Assembly (NCBI RefSeq): GCF_026151205.1
Contig: NC_087077.1
Location: 558,001-622,000 of the forward strand
DNA from: Bolinopsis microptera
Lineage: Eukaryota; Ctenophora; Tentaculata; Lobata; Bolinopsidae
Length of the DNA stretch: 64,000 bases
Reading direction: 5' to 3'
A model generated the notes under the pieces. That model did no database searches, had not been told where the DNA came from, and saw only the letters and a program-made list of their open reading frames with translations. Below are positions 23,424-32,628 of this stretch, in pieces. A program made the translations under genes and the position numbers. Position 1 is the first letter of the stretch. The number at the start of each line of letters is the position of its first letter.

Positions 23424-23890
23424 CTAGGATTGAAAAATATTAAGAGCACGTTTGAAAAGAAATGTTTTCAGATACACTTTAAAAGAGTCCAATGTTGTAC
23501 AATTCTTAATCTCAAATGGTAGTTCATTCCATAATTTAGGGCCAACTTTCTGAAAAGATCTTTCTCCATATTGTGTGTGCACTCTAGGTTCAGTCAAATA
23601 GATAAGATGATTATAGTTTGCAAATTTAAACATTGTACTTAAGTAATCTGGTCCCATGCCATTAAGGCATTTATAAACAAGAAGTAATAATTTGTACTAA
23701 AATTCTGTAACTGATAGGCAGCCAATGAAGGTCTTTCAGAGTATCTCCTAAATGATCATGTTTATATAGTCCTACTATATAGCTTTAGCAGCAGCATTTT
23801 GAATGAGTTGAAGCTGATGGATGAGGTAGTCACTGATTCCAAAATAAAGGCCGTTGCAGTAATCCAATTTGCAGACGATAATGCAGATCA
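23424..23890 (-). pseudogene. LINE reverse transcriptase C-terminal fragment, frameshifted
   Basis: Minus-strand pieces in different frames give YCNGLYFGISDYLIHQLQ, then QLIQNAAAKAI, then TLKDLHWLPISYRI, then MGPDYLSTMFKF and YGERSFQKVGPKLWNELP. This is the order seen in the C-terminal domain of CR1/L2-group LINEs. Stops and frameshifts separate the pieces. The N-terminal part is absent. The downstream few hundred bases down to about 23200 are probably its 3' UTR. Confidence 0.85.
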
Positions 23891-24730
23891 GACACCCTCA
23901 ATAATAGTCAGTAATTATTATCAAACATGTCAATCTTACAAATGTCAACAATCCTAAAATAATTTAGAACCGAAACGTGATCCTTTGTAAAATTATATGT
24001 CCCAATAGTCAAATTGACTTGTACTCAAGTATAAAGTTAAACAATTTACTCCAATAACCACGGTCACTAGCAAGTTCTCTCAAATGGAGAATATCATCAT
24101 ACGACTCCAGCAAGATGAAACGCTTCCAGAGGTCAACCTTCAGGTGGTGTAGTCAGTAAACAAACCGATATAATAAATTATGTTTAATAGTAAATGGTAA
24201 AAATGGCCACGTAAAACATTCATTTAATCGAAGAAGAAACACATTGAAAATAAAATCCCAGGAATTGGTGAAATCGCTTTTCAAATGATACAGCATAATT
24301 TTTTTTTTATTTGAAAATTCAATTAATCATTATATATATAAATCAAGCGTTACATTTCAGCCATGCAAAATTACAATGACATATTTTGGTTACTAAATGA
24401 TAAATGGTACTGCAATATAAGTTGCTTAATGTTTGGCCGGATGACAACTAACGAGAAAAATAAACTTGATTATATAATAATTAATTCGGCTGAACCAACA
24501 CATAGCAAGAGCCACATTAACGTTGGGGCCGTCTACCAAATTTGAATGACAAACATTAACAAGAAATCAAACATATCATAAATAATTATAAGGATTTTGT
24601 TCATTACAATTCCGTCACAACTGATTAAAAAAAAAAAAAAAAAAAAAAAAAAGGACAAGCAGATAGGAAATTGGACGGACAGAATTGTAACCAACAAAAA
24701 CAAATTTCTGAGACTCATAAGACTGATGAG

Positions 24731-27700
24731 CTAATCTGGCCAGACTGTATCGGCAGCCCAGAGGTACTTGATCAGTTTGGCCTTAAAAGTAGAAATACGC
24801 TCTGACTGCCGGATACATACTGGTAGACTATTCCATTTCAGCATAGATCTATGAAAAAAGCTATTTCGGAAGGCATCCGAGCAGGGCACAGTGGTACTCA
24901 TGTAAGTTGAAGTATCCGACATATCAATTATTTGAGCATTGTGCCTAGTGTATCGGGTGCCCTCTGGACGGCATAGGACTATATATGTAGGGAGCGAAAC
25001 TGGAATTATGCTATTCACTATTTTATAGAAGGTCATAAGATCGTTATAAATAAACTTCTGTTTAACAGGGAGAATATTTAGTTTCTTTTGCTCTGTAGCA
25101 AGTTTATCGTCATTATAACTGGAGTAAGGTTCACCATTGATCCATTTAATAGCCCTCTTTTGGATAGCAACAAACTGTTGAAGATGAGTTGCAGATTGAG
25201 GGGACCATATGACAGAACAATGTTCAAATATAGACCTAATTAACGCTAAATAGAACGATCTTTTCTGCCTTTTATCAGTAGTGAAATGACATGTTCTCTT
25301 AAGTAGTCCAAGTCTAGACGTAGCTTTGGAAACAAGCGCTTTACATTGTGCACCCCAATTAAACCTGGAGTTTATTGCGACTCCTAAATCTGACTGAGAG
25401 GGCACAAAGTCAATATCACTTCCAGAAAGTTTATAAAAGAAGGTATTGAATGGCAAGTTATCCAGCACGTTTCTTTGCAGGGACACAGAGAGGGCGTTGC
25501 ACTTTTGTGGGTGGAACTTCATTCGATTTCTCACTGACCAATCATATAATCTATTGATGTCATTTTGGATTATGTGATGGTCAGGGTAACCAAGAATCTC
25601 CCTCCAAATTTTAGTGTCATCTGCATAAAGGGCGATATTGGTGCCTTCAGAGACACAGGAGAACATGTCATTTATAAATATTACAAACAATAAAGGGCCA
25701 AGTATAGAACCTTGAGGGACACCAGACCGAACTGGTAGAGAAGAAGACGTTTGGCCTCCTATCACTACTTGTTGTTGTCGCCCCTCAAGATAGGACTTAA
25801 TAAATTTAAGCATTAGTCCATCGACATTAAAAATATTCTTTAATTTACTTAAAATGAGGTCATGCGAAACGCTATCAAAGGCTTTCGCAAAATCAAAATA
25901 TATTATATCAGTCCTGGACCTGTTATTCAATGCAAGTGCAAGATTGTCCGTGAAAGGTATCATTTGGGTTGTGCATGAACGTTCATTAACAAAACCGTGT
26001 TGTCGGTCATCCAACAGATCAGAACACGCAGCGTATAATGCAGTCTTTATGCACCTTTCAAAGACTTTCATTACAAGAGATGTTAACGAGATAGGCCTGT
26101 AGTTCTCAACCGAAGACTTATCGCCCTTTTTGTGCACTGGTACTACAAGTGCCAGCTTCCAATCAGGGGGTATGCATCCGCTCGAGAAAGACAGGTTAAA
26201 TAAAACACTAAGTGGGTATGCAAGGCTTTGGGCACAGTTTTTGAGGACTCTCCCATGAATCCCATCAGGGCCAGGGGCCTTGTTAGGATTTAACTTTTTA
26301 AGAATCAACAGAACATCTTCTCTACTAAACACAAGACTTGGAAAACAATCATCACGAAAATCTATGTCAATGCCATAATCGCTCTCTTGAGAAAACTGCT
26401 CATAAAAATATTCGTTAAAAAGGGCAGCTTGATCAGATGGATTGTTTCGAAAGCGATTATGATATTTGACAGTTTCAGGGATCCTGGTTGACTTTGATTT
26501 AGATTTAACGTAGGTCCAGAATTTCTTGGAGATAAGAGCATCATCGGAGTCATCCTCAACACTGAGTCTCATTCTTTCGTCCATCAAATTTTTAAATTTT
26601 GTGCGAAATGCACGAAACTTTTGTTTATGAGACTCAGAGTTGCTCCCCTTATGCCTTATTCTCCATTTCTCCTTATTTCGTAGGAGACGATCACATTCGG
26701 AGTCATACCATGGGGGCTGGAACTGAGACTTAATGGTCTTTTTAGGGATCCATCGGTCACAGGCTGCACCGAGAACTCCTCTGAATCGACTCCAGGCAAG
26801 ATAAGGATCATTACACTCAAATATACTATCCCAATCGATGCTAAATAACTCAGAATTCAGGCCCCTAAAATTACCTTTACTATAATTAAAGATCTTTCTT
26901 TTAGGCTGCTTAATATACTTGGTCTTAATATCAATGTCAAATGTGATACAAAAGTGGTCGGACATACACATTTCGTTTTGATCTAAAACTTTAACATTCT
27001 TAATAAGGTTTTGAATGTTAGTGAACACAAGATCTAAGGTGTTGCCTGACTTGTGAGTAGGGGAGCTAATAAGTTGTGTATGTCCGAGGTCATCAGTGAG
27101 AAAATTTACAAAGCTAGAATGTAGCTGGCAAGATGACTGACCATCTGGCCAGGAAATCGAAGCCAAATTAAAGTCACCTACCAGAATGTGCCTTTGCAAT
27201 TTTCTGGCAGATGCTAAAGTAACAAAATGTTTCTTGAAAGATTCAAAATTATCTAAGCCAAGCGTTCCTACTCTATAAAATGTTGATATACAAAAGTTTC
27301 TTCCACACTGAGTCTTAATTATGATGGATAATAATTCAGCTTGAACACTAACTTTAGAGAACTTTAGACTCGAGATATCAATGTCTGTTCTATGGGCAAT
27401 CAGAACACCACCACCGTTTTTTCTGAATTTCTTGGGCTGGGTTGCATCCACTGGATGCGATCTTAAGGATCGGTCAAGCCTAAATACTTTGTATTTGTCA
27501 GGGAGCACCTCATTACTGAGAATGGAATTTTTCAGCCATGTCTCGTTTAGAATAATGATGTGAGGCTTATGTTTGTAGATATAACCATGGAATTCATGTA
27601 TCTTGGTCATATTTAGTGGTGGTGTTCCTGATGCTAAATCGCGTGTATTTAGGAAACCATGGACATTATTGTAAACAACGGATAAATTTGGTCCAGGGTT

Positions 27701-28237
27701 CAGTAAGGAACAATTACAAATTACTATCAGGGAAATATTAAGGAGAGATAGAAAAACCAGACCACACCTAGACATGACCCCAAGCCAGCTGCTGGTTATA
27801 CTGAAAAGTAACTTAGCAGTCTGTTTCGGTGACATGGTAGGTGACAGTTTGGTTTTTGTGGTAGATAGCAATTTTACAGAAATTGCAGCTAAGGCTGTCC
27901 CAATGCCCCCCTCCCCCCTATACACAAGTTTAAAGTGTCTGAGAAAAATGGTACAAAATATTACCATAAAGTAAAGATTTATGGATGACCTCAAACATGG
28001 TACAGAGTGTATTTTAGGTTGTAGGGGAGCACCAGGGAGTATATTAGCATCGATAGTCAAAGAAAATATATACAAAATAACATAAAAATAAAATATACCC
28101 AATAGAGCACATAACATATGACGAGACAGAAGACAGGACAACAAATTTTCCCCGTTACCTCTATTACTTTTACTGATGATAACATACCTAGAAAACATAC
28201 CAGTTGCAACACGGTGTTGTTGAGCCGATATTCCCAT
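24731..28237 (-). CDS. LINE ORF2: apurinic-type endonuclease and reverse transcriptase
   Basis: 1168 residues. The endonuclease domain spans about 185-435, with Asn190/191 (VVYNNVHG), Glu232 (LNETWL), Asp355 and Asn357 (GDFN), and SDH at 426-428. The RT domain spans about 640-900, with KAPGPDG at 653, YFDFAKAFDSV around 785, VPQGSILGPLLF, and the catalytic YADD at 871-874. A C-terminal region ends with LKWNSLPVCIRQ, typical of CR1/jockey-group elements. The first 180 residues are hydrophobic in three stretches and look unlike coding sequence of known LINEs; translation may really start at Met135 or Met155. No stop or frameshift. Confidence 0.95.
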   Translation of the reverse strand: MGISAQQHRVATGMFSRYVIISKSNRGNGENLLSCLLSRHMLCALLGIFYFYVILYIFSLTIDANILPGAPLQPKIHSVPCLRSSINLYFMVIFCTIFLRHFKLVYRGEGGIGTALAAISVKLLSTTKTKLSPTMSPKQTAKLLFSITSSWLGVMSRCGLVFLSLLNISLIVICNCSLLNPGPNLSVVYNNVHGFLNTRDLASGTPPLNMTKIHEFHGYIYKHKPHIIILNETWLKNSILSNEVLPDKYKVFRLDRSLRSHPVDATQPKKFRKNGGGVLIAHRTDIDISSLKFSKVSVQAELLSIIIKTQCGRNFCISTFYRVGTLGLDNFESFKKHFVTLASARKLQRHILVGDFNLASISWPDGQSSCQLHSSFVNFLTDDLGHTQLISSPTHKSGNTLDLVFTNIQNLIKNVKVLDQNEMCMSDHFCITFDIDIKTKYIKQPKRKIFNYSKGNFRGLNSELFSIDWDSIFECNDPYLAWSRFRGVLGAACDRWIPKKTIKSQFQPPWYDSECDRLLRNKEKWRIRHKGSNSESHKQKFRAFRTKFKNLMDERMRLSVEDDSDDALISKKFWTYVKSKSKSTRIPETVKYHNRFRNNPSDQAALFNEYFYEQFSQESDYGIDIDFRDDCFPSLVFSREDVLLILKKLNPNKAPGPDGIHGRVLKNCAQSLAYPLSVLFNLSFSSGCIPPDWKLALVVPVHKKGDKSSVENYRPISLTSLVMKVFERCIKTALYAACSDLLDDRQHGFVNERSCTTQMIPFTDNLALALNNRSRTDIIYFDFAKAFDSVSHDLILSKLKNIFNVDGLMLKFIKSYLEGRQQQVVIGGQTSSSLPVRSGVPQGSILGPLLFVIFINDMFSCVSEGTNIALYADDTKIWREILGYPDHHIIQNDINRLYDWSVRNRMKFHPQKCNALSVSLQRNVLDNLPFNTFFYKLSGSDIDFVPSQSDLGVAINSRFNWGAQCKALVSKATSRLGLLKRTCHFTTDKRQKRSFYLALIRSIFEHCSVIWSPQSATHLQQFVAIQKRAIKWINGEPYSSYNDDKLATEQKKLNILPVKQKFIYNDLMTFYKIVNSIIPVSLPTYIVLCRPEGTRYTRHNAQIIDMSDTSTYMSTTVPCSDAFRNSFFHRSMLKWNSLPVCIRQSERISTFKAKLIKYLWAADTVWPD

Positions 28238-28431
28238 TGAACTTTAAAGTATATTATTAACAGAATTGTGTCTCGCCGTTGTGTTTTGTCAGGTATTGTG
28301 CTATAATATGAAGTAACATACATTATGCTATCACTTCGTTTGAATACATATAAATAACATCCAAATGATCAGATCCAATAGGATACTGATGCAGACAATG
28401 AAAAATTGAAATATTGAATTGGATTACCACA

Positions 28432-29949
28432 TCAGTATCCCATTGGATTAAACCACTTTGAGTGTATGATTCTGAGATAGAACTTTGCCAACACTGGCAT
28501 CCCAGCCTTGGGGCTAAGATGAATATCATAAAAGCCCCTATTGTCACACTTAGGAAATAATCTCTCGTTTCTGTTTCCATAGCGGTCTAAGAATGCCCAA
28601 AAAACATCAAGGTAAAACAGTTTATGCCTAGAGCAGCGATCAAAGATCAAATTATTCATAGCACAAACATTACCAGGGATTTTCTCTTGTCCGTTGGGGT
28701 GGACTGGTGGAATAGCTTGTACAAAAACACGTGCATTTGGATAAAGTTTTTTTGCTGTCTTCATAAGGTCACTCACAGGGGTCTTGAGATGATTGAACCC
28801 CTGGGTACAGTACCGGATGTCGTTGGCACCGAAGCTTAAGAACAGTTTCTTTACCTGCACAAGAGGGTTCTTTGTATAAAAGGCCTCAATAGATTTCTGT
28901 ATAGCTGAGATCTTAAGCCCACCCTTAGCTATGTTGGTGACAGTTTCTTTACCTCTACTGAGGCGATCAGCGTCCAATCGAGCAGCAAAGGAGTCACCAG
29001 CAATGAGAATGATAGACTTCTGGTGTTTTTGAGAGTCTGTGATGGGGGCTTTTGGGGATACTTTATTAGGACTGTCGGATGTAGGAGAGGGAAGAATAGG
29101 AGATGAAGGGGAAGAGGAAGAGGAAGGTGTGGCTAACTTTCTGAAGGAGAGACTATACCTCCAACAGGTTTCATTGTCAGAAGGTGCAACTCCTGGGGCA
29201 ATCCTGTGCCTCATGACTTGCTGTGCACCAGGCTTCATGATGTTCAGTGTGCCATTGGTGGCAGGGAGGGTGAAGTCTGCGTTAATCAACTCTTGGGCTG
29301 GCCTTGACCTAGAGGCCCTAGTTGTGCGTTGTTCTACTTGGGTTGTATCCAGTACAAACTCAAGTGACCGTGGAGCTCCTATTGAGTAAGTGCAAATGGA
29401 GCTGGACTGTGATATTATTAGGTCTTCATCGTCTTTATGGAGGCTTAACTTAGCTTGCTGAGTGTCGTACCTAGTAACAAGGCAAGCATACATGTTGTTG
29501 GTGGTGGAGGGGAGGTCATTAATAAGTCCCATCAACTTAAAGATGCTAGGGAAGTTGTTGATGGGATGTGGCTTGTTAACTATGTTACCAAAGCAGTAGT
29601 CTTCTGATGAAGGGCTTAGCCATAGGGTGTGGACTTTTTTAGATTTGCCTTCAAGATTCATTGAATCCAATTCTTCTGTGATTTTCTTGAATAGATTTTC
29701 GTTCATTCCAGGGAGGACTGGGACGTGCTCTACGAGCGCATGTGGGCTATACGAGACATTTTGAACAGTAGTTTCCTTCTTCGTTTTCTTTTCCTTCTTC
29801 TTTTCATCTAACCGTTCTATCTTTGAAGCAAGCTTTTCCTCTTTCAGACTGTCCAGGATACTCTCAGTGAGGAGGGTATGCATGTGTTGCTTTACTTCAA
29901 GAGATAAGTTTTGCAGTAAGGCGAGGAAGTTGGCAGGCAGTGTTGGCAT
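28432..29949 (-). CDS. LINE ORF1: AlkB-like 2OG-Fe(II) dioxygenase fused to SGNH/GDSL hydrolase
   Basis: 505 residues. A short helical, Lys-rich segment (about 35-60) is followed by an AlkB-type domain (about 85-275) with the complete family signature: H171 and D173 in SLHKDDED, H248 in VMRHRI, then R264 and R270 in RYSLSFR, spaced six apart exactly as in AlkB proteins. A Ser/Pro-rich linker (275-305) leads to an SGNH hydrolase domain: Ser320 in LIAGDSF, Gly344, Asn376 in SFGANDIRY, and the Asp475/His477 pair in YDIHLSPKAG. Esterase domains are established in ORF1 of CR1-type LINEs; AlkB proteins remove alkyl groups from nucleic acids. Both catalytic sets look intact. A role protecting or repairing element RNA is inference. 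It sits 194 bases upstream of ORF2. Confidence 0.88.
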   Translation of the reverse strand: MPTLPANFLALLQNLSLEVKQHMHTLLTESILDSLKEEKLASKIERLDEKKKEKKTKKETTVQNVSYSPHALVEHVPVLPGMNENLFKKITEELDSMNLEGKSKKVHTLWLSPSSEDYCFGNIVNKPHPINNFPSIFKLMGLINDLPSTTNNMYACLVTRYDTQQAKLSLHKDDEDLIISQSSSICTYSIGAPRSLEFVLDTTQVEQRTTRASRSRPAQELINADFTLPATNGTLNIMKPGAQQVMRHRIAPGVAPSDNETCWRYSLSFRKLATPSSSSSPSSPILPSPTSDSPNKVSPKAPITDSQKHQKSIILIAGDSFAARLDADRLSRGKETVTNIAKGGLKISAIQKSIEAFYTKNPLVQVKKLFLSFGANDIRYCTQGFNHLKTPVSDLMKTAKKLYPNARVFVQAIPPVHPNGQEKIPGNVCAMNNLIFDRCSRHKLFYLDVFWAFLDRYGNRNERLFPKCDNRGFYDIHLSPKAGMPVLAKFYLRIIHSKWFNPMGY

Positions 29950-30060
29950 CTTGTTGTGAAGTGTGGGAGGATCGGGAGGAGACTGGGTGATCCAGATAAG
30001 AGATCAACAGCAGGATGTTTCAGTGGCACCGTTATAAACCCTAGCAATCTGGATCTGAAA

Positions 30061-30898
30061 CAGTCAATAGGCCAGAGATTTATAGTTAAGAGTGAAAAAA
30101 TTTGAATTATAATGAACAGAGTTGTGGTAAAGAACTGTATAGCAGAAAAAAGAATGCAATACTTATCTAAGGGAGAAGTAGCTAAAAGGAGTTAACAAAT
30201 TTCAAACATCACTAGATCTCTAACAATTAAACTAACCTCGTACCAGACCGCAGGAGCCCTGGCAGTACAAGACTACCAGGGCAATAGGAAGAAACGATTA
30301 CCACCTCCACAACATGCCATCTAACTCAGATCCATCACACCCAGGACACCGGCAGACTTTACTCCAACGGATTACTCATCGGTAGCCATGCCTAAAATTA
30401 TTTGTTATATAGTAGTGTTGAAAGTATTAAACTGTAATTGCAATGATACTGCACAGTTTAATTGCCCACTGCAACATGAAGTCCAAATCTTCGCTTGACA
30501 AACATTCCCCGAGCATTTAAGATATGTAAGGGATATTTGTCATATTCGAGTTGAGATCGCAAATATTTCAAGCACATTATAATTTAACTGAAATTGATAA
30601 CAATTGATGACACCTAAAGCTGTAAAACTACACAGAACCTTATTTCAGTAAAGTATAATATATGTGAATTGTGAAATGCAAATAGTTTTTTCTTTAGCGC
30701 TCGATTTGTAAAGAATTATGTAAGAAAATGAAAGCTGAATTATGCGCGGCGTAATTTAATTTTACGTTTTATAGTTTTAAATTGTATGTCATAGTTGTAT
30801 TTTAGTTATTTACTTTGTATACTGTTTGCGAGTAAAACTCGCGTCGCATGATTGGTTATTTTTAAATTATTTTTGCAGAATTGTGATTGACTTGTATA
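30061..30898. other. Possible LINE 5' UTR and flank
   Basis: No gene visible. The part up to about 30400 is relatively GC-richer and could be the 5' UTR of the intact LINE; the remainder is AT-rich. I could not find a convincing target duplication. Confidence 0.35.
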
Positions 30899-31276
30899 TT
30901 AATTGACGATGTCAATCCTTCGCAGCTCGGCGATGCCCAAAAGTAAAGTGCATCTTGCCGATCTAGTGAGAAGTGCATAATTGAGTGCGTGACGCAGCCC
31001 AGTAAAGCGTTGTGCTACAATTTGTATATACAATATAGTTAACGGGTGATACTCGTAAAATATTTGTTCCATATATTGGACCGTCGACGATTCCAACTCG
31101 TCGCGCGTCCTGGTAGGTTGTAAACTTACAAACAATATAGTAGCGCGAGCGCAATGCGTTACTGGGCCTGGGCCACACCGCGCATCAAATAATGCTAATT
31201 CGTTAGATCGGCAAAATGCACTTTACTACTGGGCCTCGCCGAGCTGCAGAGAATTGACATGGACATCGTCAATTAA
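30899..31276. repeat. Large foldback (inverted-repeat) element
   Basis: Outer arms begin TTAATTGACGATGTCAATCC at 30899 and end with the complement (GACATCGTCAATTAA) at 31276. Inner parts also pair: CAGCTCGGCGATGCCC and AGTAAAGTGCATC on the left against the right arm. Arms carry several mismatches and small indels. Parts recur at 31524-31719. Confidence 0.8.
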
Positions 31277-31523
31277 TGATTAACTTGCAACTTGGTCAAT
31301 TTTGTATGTTGTATATTTGTAATTTCCTTGTAATTATACAAGCCAAAAACTAAAAAAATTTCGTGCCGCGCAAAAAAAGTGTGCGCACGGCGATCTGCAT
31401 ACGCTGCGCTGTAACGTATGCATATTTGTGCTCCACGGTGGAATTATTTATTTACATCCTAATCAACTTTTGGTAAAAAATTTATCAGAATTGAAGAAAA
31501 AAGTAGTATTGTTTTCATTTGTA

Positions 31524-31719
31524 GGTTTACAACCTACCAGGACGCGCGCCGAGTTGGACTCGTCGACGGTCCTGTATATATGGAACAGTTGTAGCGCGAT
31601 GCACTACTGGGTCGCGCCGCGCATCAAATAATTCTTCTCGCAACCATGCAGATCGGCGAAATGCGAAGGATTGACATCGTGAATCAAATGGAACAAATAT
31701 TTTACGAGTATCACCCGTT
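31524..31719. repeat. Rearranged partial copy of the 30899-31276 foldback
   Basis: Shares AACCTACCAGGACGCGCG, GCGCCGCGCATCAAATAATT and GGAACAAATATTTTACGAG with that foldback, several of them in inverted orientation and in a different order. Confidence 0.72.
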
Positions 31720-32233
31720 AATGTTTTCATCAGAATCTGATAAACTTCTGTTGTGCTTTTGACGGCGATCTTAACTGGTCGGATAGCCGTACTATCTGGC
31801 CTCTTGCAGCCAACTCTAGTCGCTTCGAAGTGAGGTTTCTCCTTGATCTCCTCCAAAACTGCGGTTACTAGCGCTGGAAGCTGTTCTCACCTTTTCCTTG
31901 TCTGCTAATGCTTCCGTCTTGAAGCAATGGATGATCTCCATCGTGCTAGCCATATGGCATTCCTGCCGTCGAACGAGGTCTATTGCTTCCACAAGCCAGA
32001 GTGACAGATGCCTTTTATAAACAGATGAAGCCTCAAGCCATGAATATTTCTCTGTCCATATCTCCACAAATGTCGATTTTCAGTTCTTTTCCCAACGCAA
32101 TGAACCACTTAGTAACACGGCCATCCACATTTTCCAGTTCATCATAGTCGAATGCTTGAATTCCCAACAGAGATCGGCTCATATTCAGATCATCCTCCAT
32201 AGTGTACTTGTATGGTAATGTACAAGTACACAC
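31720..32233 (-). pseudogene. Decayed LINE ORF1-like sequence
   Basis: Three overlapping minus-strand frames read in order: MSRSLLGIQAFDYDELENVD with KWFIALGKELKID, then a segment with RRQECHMASTMEI, then VLEEIKEKPHFEATRVGCKR with RPVKIAVKSTTEVYQILMK. The last piece resembles the RNA-binding C-terminal region of ORF1 proteins found upstream of invertebrate LINE RTs (a conserved basic residue followed by RPVKV-type strand). Frameshifts separate the parts and no RT follows; the sequence runs straight into foldback DNA. Confidence 0.55.
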
Positions 32234-32628
32234 TCAAAGGTAAACTACCCGGTAACAGCAACTGAACTTATCGCAAATTTACAAAAGATAAGAGAGCTTG
32301 ATAATTGTAATGAAAGCTACACTGACCACTTCAGCGGGGCCCTTCGTTACGCCATTGCCTTGGGTGTCTACAAAGTTAAAGAGTCTTCTAAACTTGTGCC
32401 ATCAAGTTTACTCTTAGCACAGCCGACAATGTTGGTCACAGGACTCTCATGGATATCAACAAATTGAATGTTGAATATGGAATATTTGATATTGAATCTT
32501 AAATTTTGAATCTTGAATAATGAAATAACACAGTACATGTGCTCCCGCACACTGAGAGGGTTCTCTCTAGTGTACAGAAGGGACACATTATTTTTAGGTT
32601 TCCAAGAATAAAATTTAATGTTGTAGAT

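Larger units (their letters stand above)
24299..30060 (-). mobile_element. Apparently full-length LINE with intact ORF1 and ORF2
   Basis: Minus-strand element with a 505-residue ORF1 (29949-28432) and an 1168-residue endonuclease/reverse transcriptase ORF2 (28237-24731). The 3' UTR runs to an AATAAA merged with a short A run (plus-strand T run at 24299-24308), which I take as the 3' end. An internal 26-base tract (24627-24652) is T-rich in the element's sense. The 5' boundary is not visible; it lies beyond 29949 and perhaps as far as 30400. Both frames are open, so this copy is young and possibly active. CR1-group assignment rests on the ORF architecture and RT sequence and is an inference. 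Confidence 0.88.
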
